Shown here one piece after another: positions 45,739-54,395 of a stretch of 54,395 nt of DNA. Source of the DNA: an uncultured Blautia sp. (lineage in GTDB: Bacteria; Bacillota; Clostridia; Lachnospirales; Lachnospiraceae); assembly GCF_934371575.1 (NCBI RefSeq), contig NZ_CAKRNY010000025.1, positions 1 through 54,395 of the forward strand, read 5' to 3'. The position numbers were made by a program, and so were the translations under genes. The notes under the pieces were generated by a model, which did no database searches, was not told where the DNA came from, and saw only the letters and a program-made list of their open reading frames with translations. Position 1 is the first letter of the stretch. Every line of letters begins with the position of its first letter.

Positions 45739-46169
45739 ATGTTGGAGCACTTCGTGAAGGTTTTGTATTAGACCATATCAAAGCAGGCAAGGCTATGACC
45801 ATTTATCATGATCTGAAGCTGGATAAGCTTGACTGTACCGTAGCGATCATCAAAAATGCAAGGAGCAACAAGATGGGCAAAAAGGACATCATCAAGGTTG
45901 AATGCCCTATCGAAGATCTGGATCTCGACATTCTTGGCTTCATTGATCATAACATCACCGTAAATATCATTAAAGATGAAAAGATTGTTGAGAAAAAAGA
46001 GCTTCGTCTTCCGAAGCAGGTTGTAAATGTAATCAAATGCAAGAATCCTCGCTGTATCACCTCTATTGAGCAGGGTCTTGACCAGATCTTTGTTCTTGCA
46101 GATGAGGAGAACGAAGTTTACAGATGTAAATATTGTGAAGAGAAATACAGAGGTCACAGAAACAAATAA
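45732..46169 (+). CDS. pyrI: Aspartate carbamoyltransferase, regulatory chain
   Basis: A 145-residue regulatory subunit. The N-terminal allosteric domain binds nucleotides ([19 protein letters not shown]). The C-terminal zinc domain has four cysteines in the usual order: CKNPRC (with the first being part of KCKNPRC) and CKYC. Presence of PyrI predicts a dodecameric, CTP-inhibited enzyme like that of enterobacteria. TTGGAGGTGGAACTGCC precedes the ATG. A strong terminator follows at 46219. Confidence 0.97.
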   Translation: MLNVGALREGFVLDHIKAGKAMTIYHDLKLDKLDCTVAIIKNARSNKMGKKDIIKVECPIEDLDLDILGFIDHNITVNIIKDEKIVEKKELRLPKQVVNVIKCKNPRCITSIEQGLDQIFVLADEENEVYRCKYCEEKYRGHRNK

Positions 46170-46218
46170 GTTATTTCTCTAAACCATTGTTTTTTTATAA
46201 CAATATTGATATTTTATT

Positions 46219-46248
46219 GTGGGAGCTGAATACAGCTTCCACTTTTTT
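46219..46248 (+). terminator. Terminator of pyrBI
   Basis: GTGGGAGCTG (46219-46228) pairs with CAGCTTCCAC (46233-46242; one G-T pair) around AATA, followed by six Ts. Confidence 0.92.
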
Positions 46249-46253
46249 GCCTT

Positions 46254-46269
46254 AGAGCGTGTTTGAGAA
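46254..46269 (+). repeat. 16-mer shared with 10206-10221
   Basis: AGAGCGTGTTTGAGAA matches the minus strand of 10206-10221 at 15 of 16 positions. It lies between the pyrI and rnpB terminators. Confidence 0.45.
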
Positions 46270-46273
46270 TGAC

Positions 46274-46316
46274 AAAAAACCTGGGAAAATCCAGCAACGC
46301 TGAACCTTCTCAGGTT
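46274..46316 (-). terminator. Terminator of rnpB
   Basis: On the minus strand AACCTG (46311-46316) pairs with CAGGTT (46278-46283), with a further partly paired inner stem, then TTTTTT at 46274-46279. Confidence 0.75.
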
Positions 46317-46342
46317 AAATATCAACAATAACTATTCTTAAA

Positions 46343-46698
46343 TACGCAAGCAAACCGATAAGCCGGGTTATGTCGTTGAGTGATCATCTGTCTAGGCCTT
46401 CCGTTGCCGAAAGGCTCAAGCGACCTACCTGAAAGCACGACGGGCCGCCGTATCGCTTTCTGCTCGGTCTTGCTTCGAATGGAGTTTACATGTGCCCGGC
46501 CTGTTACCAGGACGGCGGTAGTCTCTTACACTGCCTTTCCACCCTTACCATGGAAACCATGGCGGTTTATTTCTGTTGCACTGGTCTGGGAGTCACCTCC
46601 ACCGGACGTTATCCGGCATCCTGCCCTATGAAGCCCGGACTTTCCTCGTCTGAACCCTTTCGTCTGTTCAGCCGCGATCACCTGGCCTGCTTGCGCAA
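46343..46698 (-). ncRNA. rnpB: RNase P RNA, bacterial class A type
   Basis: The minus strand contains the universal P4-forming segments: GAGGAAAGTCCGGGC near the 5' side and ATAACCCGGCTTATCGG near the 3' end. Between them are the typical GGTGACTCCC, GGGTGGAAAGGCAGTG and GTGTAAGAGACTACCG segments. P1 is formed by CGCAAGC (46689-46695) and GCTTGCG (46345-46351). The RNA is the catalytic part of RNase P, which trims tRNA 5' ends. Ends are estimated from P1 and the promoter and may be off by a few bases. Confidence 0.95.
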
Positions 46699-46703
46699 GT
46701 GCT

Positions 46704-46732
46704 ATTTTAACATTATTGCCTTAAGATGTAAA
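46704..46732 (-). promoter_or_regulatory. Promoter of rnpB
   Basis: On the minus strand TTTACA (46727-46732), 17 bases, TAAAAT (46704-46709). Predicted transcription start near 46697 agrees with the RNA's P1 stem. Confidence 0.75.
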
Positions 46733-46747
46733 GTACAAATTTAGGTA

Positions 46748-48412
46748 TCAGGTATTAAAACAGCTTCCTCCAATAAATTCTCTCAATAAAGAATTGTTCG
46801 GCACTTCCTCACTTGGCACCGCTACAAAATAATCAAAGAATTTCAGCAGCCTGTTTGCCTCCAGATATTCCGGATCTTCCTTGTCTATTCCAAAAAGCAG
46901 CGGCTCTGCATATACCTTCAGGCAAGCCAGCTCATAGATCAGGGCTGAGTTGAACATTACATCTGCCTCCTCCTGATAGGGAAAAATATTCTTCTCTTCC
47001 CCTCTTCTTACAGAAGGCCATCTTGCAATGGTATCCTTGGCAGAGGTTCCTCTTGTTCTTGCATCGCGGACAATTCTGCGGATCAGTCTTCCATCTGTGG
47101 TCGGAATACGGTTATGCTCATCAATATTCAGCTGCGTCAGAGCACTGATATAAATCTTAAATTTACTCTCTTTCGGAAGTGCATAGCTTAACTTATCATT
47201 TAATCCGTGGATTCCCTCAATAACCAGAATATCTTCTTTTCCAAGCTGAAGGAAATCTCCTTTGTACTCCCTTAATCCTGTTTTAAAATTAAACACCGGA
47301 AGCTCTACTCTTTCGCCATTAAGAAGCGCCAGCATATCCTGGTTGAACTGTTCCACATCAATGGCTTCCAGACACTCATAATCTTTTTCCCCGAACTCGT
47401 CAAGAGGTGTGTGCTCTCTGTTCACAAAATAATTGTCCACAGCAATAGGATGAGGCTTCATTCCGTGTGCTGCCAGTTGTATGGAAAGCCTGTGTGAAAA
47501 AGTAGTTTTACCGGAAGAAGACGGTCCTGCAATCATAACAAACTTCTTGTTTCCCGCCTCTGCGATCTGCTCTGCGATCCTGGCAATCCCAGACTCATGG
47601 ATTGCCTCCTGCATAAGAAGGATTTTCTGGATTCCCTGAGCTGTGATCTGATTATTCAGCTCTCCAACCGTAGAAATCTCCAGTTTCCTTCCCCACTCCT
47701 CAGATTCCTTCTGTACCTGAAAAATTTTATCCTGCGGTGCAAATTCCGGAATCACATCCGGAGCCTTAGCATCCGGCAGCATAAGCACAAAGCCTTCATC
47801 GTAAAGTTTCAGGTCAAAATATGGCACATAACCGGTATCATAAGCCATTGCACCATAGAAATAATCCTCAAATTTCTCTATGCTGTAGATATTTACTCTT
47901 GAGACCCGGCGATAACGAAACAGCTTCTCTTTGTCATACATTTTGTGATGGTGAAAAAGTGCGATCGCTTCATCTGTTCCAACACTGCGTTTTTTCACCA
48001 GAATCTTCTGCTCCACCAGTTCAGCCATCCGGCTCTTTACCTGATCCAGAAAGGCCTGATCAAGCTTCTGTTCTCCCTGCATGGTAAAATAAAATCCGCT
48101 TCCCACGGAATAGTGAAGAACAACTTTTTCTACCTTTTCCTTGCCTGCAAGATCATAAATTGCTTTTAAAAGTACCAGACATGCAGTTCGCTTATAGGTT
48201 TTATTTCCAATACTGTCTTTCGTCGTTACCAGCTTCACTTCACAGTCTCTTTGTGCTTTCTTATGAAGTTCACGGATTTTCCCCCCTGCAATTACCAGAA
48301 TGATTGGTGCCGGGCTGGCTTCTTCATATTCTTTTACAACTTCCCTGTAGGTAATTCCTTTGGGAAACTCTCTGGTTTCCCCATTAATTGTAAGTTTCAC
48401 TGTAGGATCCAT
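46748..48412 (-). CDS. Nucleoside (uridine-type) kinase with TGS/ThrRS-like N-terminus
   Basis: A 554-residue protein. Residues 1-65 form a TGS-like domain (VKLTINGETREFPKGITYREVV). Residues about 170-240 resemble the second additional domain of threonyl-tRNA synthetase (LFHHHKMYDKEKLFRYRRVS, YFYGAMAYDTGYVPYFDLK). The C-terminal half is a uridine kinase/phosphoribulokinase domain with P-loop AGPSSSGKTTFSHRL, and DNYFVNREHTPLDEFGEKDYE and VIEGIHGLND. This architecture is common in Firmicutes and thought to salvage nucleosides. The ATG at 48412 follows AAGGAGGTTTT. It is downstream of nif3 by 40 bases and may share its transcript. Confidence 0.92.
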   Translation of the reverse strand: MDPTVKLTINGETREFPKGITYREVVKEYEEASPAPIILVIAGGKIRELHKKAQRDCEVKLVTTKDSIGNKTYKRTACLVLLKAIYDLAGKEKVEKVVLHYSVGSGFYFTMQGEQKLDQAFLDQVKSRMAELVEQKILVKKRSVGTDEAIALFHHHKMYDKEKLFRYRRVSRVNIYSIEKFEDYFYGAMAYDTGYVPYFDLKLYDEGFVLMLPDAKAPDVIPEFAPQDKIFQVQKESEEWGRKLEISTVGELNNQITAQGIQKILLMQEAIHESGIARIAEQIAEAGNKKFVMIAGPSSSGKTTFSHRLSIQLAAHGMKPHPIAVDNYFVNREHTPLDEFGEKDYECLEAIDVEQFNQDMLALLNGERVELPVFNFKTGLREYKGDFLQLGKEDILVIEGIHGLNDKLSYALPKESKFKIYISALTQLNIDEHNRIPTTDGRLIRRIVRDARTRGTSAKDTIARWPSVRRGEEKNIFPYQEEADVMFNSALIYELACLKVYAEPLLFGIDKEDPEYLEANRLLKFFDYFVAVPSEEVPNNSLLREFIGGSCFNT

Positions 48413-48452
48413 AAAACCTCCTTGTCCGGTCTGAAAGACCACTACAAAGCTA

Positions 48453-49235
48453 TTATAATATTGTGTATGGATTTCTCACACTGGCACAGGTGAATAACAG
48501 CTCTGGAAATACTTTTTGAAGTCTTTCCTTCATATCTTCCATAAAAATATATTCCGTGCCATAATGTCCTGCGTCAATAATTGCAAGTCCCTGGGCAACT
48601 GCGTCAATACCTGTATGATGGTCAATATCCCCTGTCACATACACGTTTGCACCAGCTGCCAGCACATCCTGAATCATGCTTTTCCCTGAACCGGTGCATA
48701 CAGCCGCAGTTTTCACAGGCTGTTCCAGATTTCCATACACCTTCACATCAGAAAGCTTCAGATTCTTTTTTACCAGAAGCGCATAATCCTTTAAAGTCAT
48801 CTCTTTCGGAAGCTTTCCAACCCGTCCAAATCCCACAGGTTCTCCATCCTTCTCCCCTGTAGTGCTGAGCACGGTTGTATCAGACAGTTCCAGGTATTTT
48901 GCACTCAGATCTGCCATTCCCAGAATATCGTAATTGGTATGCATTGCATAATATGATATTCCATGACGTACCAGACTGATGATCCTGCGTCCTGTAAAGC
49001 TGTGATTATTAATTTTTTTAATACCGGAAAATATCATGGGATGATGGGTAACGATCATATCCGCTCCGCATCGGACAGCCTCATCCAGCACATCCTCAGT
49101 CAGATCAAGGGCCAGAAAAACATGCTTTACTTCATTTTCATCGTCCCCGGTGAGAAGTCCCACATTGTCCCAGTCTTCCGCAACTGAAGCCGGAAACTGC
49201 GCTTCCAGCCAGTCTGTCAGTTTCTTAACCTTCAT
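48453..49235 (-). CDS. Nif3-like dinuclear metal centre protein
   Basis: A 260-residue member of the Nif3/YqfO (GTP cyclohydrolase I type 2-like) family. Conserved blocks: EDWDNVGLLTGD, ADMIVTHHPMIFSGIKKI with the metal-binding His pair, YAMHTNYD, VYVTGDIDHHTGIDAV and DAGHYGTEYIF. The molecular function is not settled. It starts inside the end of trmK (11-base overlap) without a good ribosome site, so it depends on coupling. The trmK-nif3 pairing is conserved in Firmicutes. Confidence 0.93.
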   Translation of the reverse strand: MKVKKLTDWLEAQFPASVAEDWDNVGLLTGDDENEVKHVFLALDLTEDVLDEAVRCGADMIVTHHPMIFSGIKKINNHSFTGRRIISLVRHGISYYAMHTNYDILGMADLSAKYLELSDTTVLSTTGEKDGEPVGFGRVGKLPKEMTLKDYALLVKKNLKLSDVKVYGNLEQPVKTAAVCTGSGKSMIQDVLAAGANVYVTGDIDHHTGIDAVAQGLAIIDAGHYGTEYIFMEDMKERLQKVFPELLFTCASVRNPYTIL

Positions 49236-49950
49236 ATTCTGCCAGCGCAGCAGCAATCAGCTGCGCCTCCTCCTTTACTTCCAAAATACGGGCTGTCACA
49301 GCTTCCGCTTCCGGTGCTGCCTCCAGCTGTTCCAGAATCCGTGCACGGATACCCGCCTCCCGCTGAAGATAACGATAGAGCACCGGGTTCTTTTCCTGAA
49401 GCAGAAACGCTCCGAAGGCTTCCTGCACTGTATACGGTGCAGTCTCTTCTTCCTCAGACCGCATCTGCATATTTTCCCCGGGCACCACCCGCATCATCGG
49501 GTAAAATTTCCCGTCTTCTTCTACCATCTTTTCCTCAGCGATCACCCAGCCCTGGGACTGAATGAATCTTCGAAAATGGGGAATATCCGACTGGGGCTGT
49601 AAAATCAGCTCAGAAAAAGAATCTCTCACAGACTTTCCGTCTGTGAGAATTCTTTCCATAAGGGGACCACCCATGCCAGCTATAACAAGAGTATCACCCT
49701 CCCCGGCTTTCAGACATTCAAGTCCGTCTGAAAGCCTTGTCTCTATGTATTCCTCCAATCCATACTGCCGGATATGCTCCTGTGCCCTGGAAAGAGGACC
49801 TTTTCGCACATCCATCGCAATGGCGGATGGAATTTTTTTCTGCTGTATCAGGTACACCGGCAAATAACCATGATCACATCCCACGTCTGTCAGCCGGTTC
49901 CCTTCTGTCACCATATCTGCAATTGCAGAAAGTCGTAAGGATAACTGCAT
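49225..49950 (-). CDS. trmK: tRNA (adenine(22)-N1)-methyltransferase TrmK
   Basis: A 241-residue class I methyltransferase. The SAM-binding motif VGCDHGYLPVYLIQQ is at about residues 23-38. AMDVRKGPLSRAQEHI and VIAGMGGPLMERIL follow, and a helical C-terminal part is characteristic of TrmK. It methylates A22 in the D-loop of some tRNAs. AGGAGCAGGTT precedes the ATG, ten bases after rpoD. Confidence 0.94.
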   Translation of the reverse strand: MQLSLRLSAIADMVTEGNRLTDVGCDHGYLPVYLIQQKKIPSAIAMDVRKGPLSRAQEHIRQYGLEEYIETRLSDGLECLKAGEGDTLVIAGMGGPLMERILTDGKSVRDSFSELILQPQSDIPHFRRFIQSQGWVIAEEKMVEEDGKFYPMMRVVPGENMQMRSEEEETAPYTVQEAFGAFLLQEKNPVLYRYLQREAGIRARILEQLEAAPEAEAVTARILEVKEEAQLIAAALAEYEG

Positions 49951-49960
49951 AACCTGCTCC

Positions 49961-51088
49961 TTAATCCAGATAATCCTTCAGCTTGCGGCTGCGGCTTGGA
50001 TGGCGAAGCTTCCGAAGAGCTTTTGCCTCAATCTGACGGATACGCTCTCTTGTAACGTTAAATTCCTTTCCAACCTCCTCAAGAGTTCTTGCACGTCCAT
50101 CATCAAGTCCGAAACGAAGACGAAGAACCTTCTGCTCTCTCTCTGTAAGGGTTCCGAGAACTTCCACCAGCTGCTCCTTCAGAAGAGTAAATGCAGCTGC
50201 ATCAGCCGGAACCGGAACATTATCATCCTGGATAAAATCTCCAAGATGGCTGTCCTCTTCCTCTCCGATAGGTGTTTCCAGAGAAACAGGCTCCTGGGAA
50301 ATCTTCAGGATCTCACGTACTCTGTCAACCGGCATGTCCATTTCCTCAGCAATTTCCTCCGGACTTGGCTCACGTCCCAGTTCCTGGAGAAGCTGTCTGG
50401 AAACACGGATCAGCTTGTTGATCGTCTCAACCATATGCACCGGAATACGGATTGTACGGGCCTGATCTGCAATTGCTCTTGTGATTGCCTGACGGATCCA
50501 CCATGTAGCATAAGTACTGAACTTATAACCTTTACGGTAATCAAATTTCTCAACAGCCTTGATAAGACCGAGGTTTCCCTCCTGGATCAGATCCAGGAAA
50601 AGCATTCCGCGTCCTACATAGCGCTTTGCAATGCTGACAACAAGACGAAGGTTGGCCTCTGCCAGACGCTTCTTCGCGTTTTCATCACCCTGCTCCATTT
50701 TTTTCGCAAGCTCAATCTCTTCTTCTGCTGAAAGAAGAGGAACCTTTCCAATCTCTTTCAGATACATACGAACCGGATCCTCAATGCTTACGCCTTCCGG
50801 AACAGAAAGGTCGATTTTGTCCAGCTCTACCTCTTCCTCATCATCCAGACCATCGATATCCACGTCATCATCCAGCATCAGATCGTCAGCGCTGTTCTCT
50901 GTGATACGAAGTACATCCACACCGCTTGCTTCAAGAAAATCAAAAATCTTGTCCATCTGCTCAGCATCTAAGGGCTGATCTTTGAAAAAGTCACCGATTT
51001 CCTGATATTCCAGTACATTTTTCTTCTTTTTTGCAAGCTCCAGAAGCTCCACCAGTTTCTCGCTGAATTTACCCATATTCATTTCCAT
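49961..51088 (-). CDS. rpoD: Primary RNA polymerase sigma factor (sigma-A)
   Basis: A 375-residue housekeeping sigma factor. Region 1.1 is short and acidic. Region 1.2 is [17 protein letters not shown]; region 2 has [35 protein letters not shown] and [17 protein letters not shown] for -10 recognition; region 3 follows; region 4.2 [20 protein letters not shown] reads the -35 box. The start at 51088 ([10 protein letters not shown]) is chosen because GGAGG lies 11 bases upstream; an ATG six codons earlier is part of that site. It lies between dnaG and trmK, the classical macromolecular-synthesis order. Confidence 0.97.
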   Translation of the reverse strand: MEMNMGKFSEKLVELLELAKKKKNVLEYQEIGDFFKDQPLDAEQMDKIFDFLEASGVDVLRITENSADDLMLDDDVDIDGLDDEEEVELDKIDLSVPEGVSIEDPVRMYLKEIGKVPLLSAEEEIELAKKMEQGDENAKKRLAEANLRLVVSIAKRYVGRGMLFLDLIQEGNLGLIKAVEKFDYRKGYKFSTYATWWIRQAITRAIADQARTIRIPVHMVETINKLIRVSRQLLQELGREPSPEEIAEEMDMPVDRVREILKISQEPVSLETPIGEEEDSHLGDFIQDDNVPVPADAAAFTLLKEQLVEVLGTLTEREQKVLRLRFGLDDGRARTLEEVGKEFNVTRERIRQIEAKALRKLRHPSRSRKLKDYLD

Positions 51089-51126
51089 AGGTACTCTAAC
51101 CTCCATATAGTGTTAATATTTTATCC

Positions 51127-52920
51127 TTATTCAAAAGAAATATGCAGTTGCTGCCTTTTTCTTCCAAGCTCTTCCAGATCCTTCTTGGCTTTTACAAGCT
51201 CTTGCAAAGCCCCCATATCTGTAGGATCCCAGTTTTTATTTTTCTCGTCCAGACTCTCCTGCTTAATCCGAAGCAGTGCATCGGAAAATGCCCTCTGCTG
51301 TTCTTCCTTTGTCTCAAGATGGATCGTCGCATTAAACAGGGATGCCACCTCCCGCTGCTCCTCACTGTCTGTAAAAGCATTCATAAGTCTGGCCGGATTC
51401 ACATCTCCCTCTTCCCGCTGTTTCCACAGCATTTCTGCCACCTCTTTATAAAGAGGAACCACAAAATCGGAAGGAGCGAGATATTTCTCCACCGTATCAA
51501 AAATCCCCGGATAGGTAACAAGCCAGGTAAGCATCAGTTTCTGGGATTTATCTGATGCACTCTCCTTTTTCTTCATCGGGGAATCACCGGATTTCGGCTG
51601 AATCCGCTTCTCCAGAGGAGTGCCCTTCATTGCCAGGGTATTCACCCGCTTCCGAAGATCCTCCACGCTGATTCCATAGCGTCTGTATTCCTTTACGATG
51701 GCTTCAATGTAAAGATTTCTCTCCAGTTCATCGGAAAGCTCCAGCAGATACTGGGCACACCGTTCAAAGAACCGGTTCTGCCCCTGGGGATCATCCATGG
51801 AAAAATCCCCGGAGGCAATGCTGACCCGGAACATAAAGCTGTCAGTAGCTGCTTCCAGCCTTTTCTCAAAGGCCTGGGCACCTTCTGCCTTGATAAATTC
51901 ATCCGGATCCTTGTATGGCCTCAGATTTACCACTCTGGAATTCACTCCTGCCTCCCGGAGAATGGGAATTGCCCTCAGAGCTGCCTTCACTCCTGCTTCA
52001 TCACTGTCATAAAGAAGAAGCACTTCCTGTGTATATCTTTTCACCAGACTGGCATGTCCTGACGTAAGTGCAGTTCCAAGGGAAGCTACCGCATTGGTAA
52101 AACCGGCCTGATGCATAGAGATCACATCCATATAGCCTTCACAGAGGATCAGATAATTCTTTCTTGTGGTTCTGGCAATATTCAGTCCGTAAAGATTGCG
52201 ACTCTTGTCAAAGATCTGTGTCTCCGGTGAGTTCAGATACTTTGGCTTGCCATCTCCCATTACACGGCCGCCAAATCCGATCACCCGGTTGTTCACATCC
52301 ATAATCGGGAAAATAACCCGGTTCCAGAACTTATCATACATACCCTGACGTTCATCCACGTTAAACAGGCCTGATTCGCGAAGAAGTTCATCGGTGTAAT
52401 TCTGTGACTTGAGATATTTGTACAGATCGTCACTGTACTTATCAGAATAACCCAGACCAAATTTTCGGATGGTCTCCTCGCTAAGCCCTCTGCCCGTAAG
52501 ATAATCATGGGCTGCTTTTCCATTGTCACGGCGCAGCTGATAGTAAAAATACTGTGCAGCCTTTTTATTGATTTCAAGCAGGGTAGCTCTCTTCTCTGCT
52601 TTCGCCCTTGCCTCTTTGGAATATTCAATTTTGGGAAGCTCCACACCGGCACGTTCAGCCAGATGGGAAAGCGCTTCTCCGAATGAATAATTCTCATATT
52701 CCATCACAAAATTGTATACATTTCCTCCTGCTCCGCAGCCAAAGCAATAATACATCTGTTTGGCCGGGGTTACAGAAAAGGAAGGAGTTTTCTCATTATG
52801 AAACGGACACAAACCAAAATAAGAGCTTCCCCTTCTGGTCAGTTTCACATACTGGGATATCACATCTACAATATCATTTTTCATTCGCACTTCTTCAATG
52901 ATATCGTCGGAATAACGCAT
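51127..52920 (-). CDS. dnaG: DNA primase
   Basis: A 597-residue primase making RNA primers for replication. N-terminal zinc finger: CPFHNEK then CFGCGAGG (CxxH, CxxC). RNA polymerase domain with VIFPIMDVNNRVIGFGGR; TOPRIM core with LILCEGYMDVISMHQAGF and LLYDSDEAG. The C-terminal 150 residues are the DnaB helicase-interacting domain. AGGAGGATAAGC stands before the ATG. It lies 38 bases upstream of rpoD. Confidence 0.97.
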   Translation of the reverse strand: MRYSDDIIEEVRMKNDIVDVISQYVKLTRRGSSYFGLCPFHNEKTPSFSVTPAKQMYYCFGCGAGGNVYNFVMEYENYSFGEALSHLAERAGVELPKIEYSKEARAKAEKRATLLEINKKAAQYFYYQLRRDNGKAAHDYLTGRGLSEETIRKFGLGYSDKYSDDLYKYLKSQNYTDELLRESGLFNVDERQGMYDKFWNRVIFPIMDVNNRVIGFGGRVMGDGKPKYLNSPETQIFDKSRNLYGLNIARTTRKNYLILCEGYMDVISMHQAGFTNAVASLGTALTSGHASLVKRYTQEVLLLYDSDEAGVKAALRAIPILREAGVNSRVVNLRPYKDPDEFIKAEGAQAFEKRLEAATDSFMFRVSIASGDFSMDDPQGQNRFFERCAQYLLELSDELERNLYIEAIVKEYRRYGISVEDLRKRVNTLAMKGTPLEKRIQPKSGDSPMKKKESASDKSQKLMLTWLVTYPGIFDTVEKYLAPSDFVVPLYKEVAEMLWKQREEGDVNPARLMNAFTDSEEQREVASLFNATIHLETKEEQQRAFSDALLRIKQESLDEKNKNWDPTDMGALQELVKAKKDLEELGRKRQQLHISFE

Positions 52921-52961
52921 GCTTATCCTCCTTTACTTTAGTATGCCGTGTGCCGGGAATC

Positions 52962-53972
52962 CTAATGTACCTCCCAGGCTCTCGGTATAAAAATCTCCTT
53001 AAATTTCTTCATGGAGTACTGGTCAGTCATGCCCGACAGCCAGTCACATACCGCACGGTCTTTCGAAACACCCCTTTTCTCAATAAGAGCTATATACTCT
53101 TTCGACATTGCTTCAGGGTGATCTATGTAATACGCATATAATTCTGTCAGCATTTTAATCGCTTTGGATTCTTCTTTCTTCGCAACAGGATTCAGGTATA
53201 CCTTCTGGAACATTTCTGAACGGAGCTCCATAAGTGCCTGTTCCACAGGAGCTGACATCTGAATAGACGGCTGATCAATACTGTTCTCGATCACATCATG
53301 CACAAACGTATTCAGCCTTTCCCTTGTTGTCTGTCCAAGGAACTCCCGCAGGCTGGAAGAAATGTCATTTTCTGTAATAATTCCGGCTCGCTGGGCATCA
53401 TCCATATCGTGATGAACATAGGCAATCTTATCTGAAAAACGAACCACCTGGCCTTCCAAAGTGGAAGGATGACCGCTGGTGCGATGATTCAGGATTCCGT
53501 CTCTTGTCTCCCATGTAAGATTCAGTCCATTGCCATTTTTCTCCAGAACCTCTACAACCCGTACACTCTGCCTGTAATGGGCAAAGCCTTCCGGGTGAAC
53601 TGTATTCAGTGCAGTCTCTCCGGAATGACCAAAAGGGGTATGACCAAGATCATGGCCAAGTGCAATCGCTTCAACCAGGTCTTCATTCAGGCGCAGGGCC
53701 TTGGCAATTGTCCTGGCGATCTGAGAAACCTCCAACGTATGCGTTAGCCGGTTCCTGTAATGATCTCCTTCAGGTGCCAGAAAAACCTGTGTCTTATCCT
53801 TCATCCGGCGAAATGCCTTACTGTGCAGGATTCTGTCCCGGTCTCTCTGATAAACAGTGCGGACATCACACTCTTCCTCTTCCCTGTCCCTTCCTCTGGA
53901 ACGTCCGCTGCATGACGCATAGGGACTTAAAAGCTCCAGCTCTCTTTCTTCCATGCTTTCTCTGATATTCAT
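52962..53972 (-). CDS. dgt: dGTP triphosphohydrolase-like HD protein
   Basis: A 336-residue HD-domain phosphohydrolase of the dGTPase-like type, releasing triphosphate from dNTPs. [20 protein letters not shown], then NRLTHTLEVSQIART (first His), ALGHDLGHTPFGHSGE (HD pair), and DKIAYVHHDMDDA (last Asp). ATG at 53972 follows GGAGG at 11 bases; an in-frame TTG at 53990 overlaps that site and is rejected. Standing just before dnaG, it may link dNTP levels to replication. Confidence 0.94.
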   Translation of the reverse strand: MNIRESMEERELELLSPYASCSGRSRGRDREEEECDVRTVYQRDRDRILHSKAFRRMKDKTQVFLAPEGDHYRNRLTHTLEVSQIARTIAKALRLNEDLVEAIALGHDLGHTPFGHSGETALNTVHPEGFAHYRQSVRVVEVLEKNGNGLNLTWETRDGILNHRTSGHPSTLEGQVVRFSDKIAYVHHDMDDAQRAGIITENDISSSLREFLGQTTRERLNTFVHDVIENSIDQPSIQMSAPVEQALMELRSEMFQKVYLNPVAKKEESKAIKMLTELYAYYIDHPEAMSKEYIALIEKRGVSKDRAVCDWLSGMTDQYSMKKFKEIFIPRAWEVH

Positions 53973-54106
53973 ATAACTTCTATCCTCCAAAGACTGACAT
54001 GTGCGCTGATAATCTTCCTCCTATTAATTATATTCTACACAAAATTTCAAATTCCTCTTTTTTTCAAAAAAAACTTGAAAATTTTAAATTTTTTTCAAAA
54101 AATGTG

Positions 54107-54135
54107 TTGACATTCATGTATCCCTTTGTTATACT
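54107..54135 (+). promoter_or_regulatory. Promoter of the tRNA-Leu array
   Basis: TTGACA (54107-54112), 17 bases, TATACT (54130-54135): a near-perfect sigma-A promoter 50 bases before the first tRNA-Leu. Confidence 0.9.
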
Positions 54136-54185
54136 AATATCCGTCGCAGCGAGAAAACAACATTTCTCCAACAGAAATGCGATAT

Positions 54186-54270
54186 GCGGAAGTGTCGGAA
54201 CTGGCAGACGAGCAAGACTAAGGATCTTGTAAGCATTGCGCTTGTGTGGGTTCAAGTCCCATCTTCCGCA
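54186..54270 (+). tRNA. tRNA-Leu (AAG)
   Basis: An 85-nt class II tRNA with a long variable arm (AAGC-ATTGC-GCTT). The acceptor stem GCGGAAG pairs with CTTCCGC and the discriminator is A. The anticodon stem CAAGA/TCTTG encloses CTAAGGA, so the anticodon is AAG at 54220-54222. A34 would need deamination to inosine to read CUU, CUC and CUA. Confidence 0.93.
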
Positions 54271-54337
54271 TGACTATTTCAATAGTCACAATTTCATATT
54301 TGATCGCGTAGAGGTTTTCCTCTGTGAAATGCGGTAT

Positions 54338-54395
54338 GCGGAAGTGTCGGAACTGGCAGACGAGCAAGACTAAGGATCTTGTAAGCATTGCGCTT
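54338..54395 (+). tRNA. tRNA-Leu (AAG), second copy, cut by window edge
   Basis: The visible 58 bases are identical to the first 58 of the preceding tRNA-Leu, 152 bases downstream. The upstream GAAATGCG(A/G)TAT flank is repeated as well, showing a tandem duplication. The 3' end is outside the window. Confidence 0.9.

Noticed and set aside
46380..46631. Plus-strand open frames within 46380-46744
   Set aside because: The region is RNase P RNA on the opposite strand; the frames are incidental.

Overview
The window reads as chromosomal DNA of a low-to-moderate GC Gram-positive anaerobe of the Lachnospiraceae (Blautia/Ruminococcus/Dorea-like). Support: strong AGGAGG ribosome sites, consensus sigma-A promoters, a clostridial rimP-nusA-ylxR-ylxQ-infB-rbfA-nrnA-truB-ribF cluster, a dgt-dnaG-rpoD-trmK-nif3 cluster, a DUF1292 protein, and short structured intergenic repeats. 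The genus is inferred from general knowledge, not from a search.

Layout. 1-2.7 kb: the start of a secreted repeat protein (cut by the window edge), an AT-rich gap and an IS1634-like transposase. 2.7-10.2 kb: a DUF6553-like gene with UDP-galactopyranose mutase, a PutP sodium/proline symporter, a DUF5662 gene overlapping a GH13 protein whose active site looks destroyed, exonuclease III and a Cys-rich DUF1292 protein. 10.2-24.7 kb: dut, pnp, rpsO, a Na/Pi cotransporter and the complete nusA-infB translation cluster. 24.9-29.1 kb: a type IIA topoisomerase pair (best fit parC/parE). 29.5-29.9 kb: three tandem identical tRNA-Glu(CTC) genes. 30-36.3 kb: an AAA-ATPase/PD-(D/E)XK protein and a 1476-residue secreted protein with ten Ig-like repeats and three Big_2 repeats. 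36.6-41.6 kb: a polyphosphate unit (ppk1, ppx) with a DUF815 ATPase. 41.7-44.2 kb: an 812-residue FolC-chorismate mutase-prephenate dehydratase fusion. 44.3-46.2 kb: a small membrane protein and pyrBI. 46.3-46.7 kb: RNase P RNA. 46.7-54.0 kb: nucleoside kinase, Nif3, TrmK, RpoD, primase and dGTPase. 54.1 kb to the end: tRNA-Leu(AAG) in tandem, the second copy cut by the window edge.

Most genes lie on the minus strand. Core functions dominate: transcription and translation (nusA, infB, rpoD, rbfA, rpsO, truB, rnpB, tRNAs), RNA turnover (pnp, nrnA), replication (dnaG, topoisomerase pair), nucleotide pools (dut, dgt, pyrBI, nucleoside kinase) and phosphate (Na/Pi, ppk, ppx). Most interesting are the FolC-PheA fusion, the apparent GH13 pseudoenzyme, and several families of structured intergenic repeats: one looks like a folded RNA ending in a terminator and has a second, shorter relative upstream of parE; another supplies the ribosome-binding site of the folC-pheA gene.
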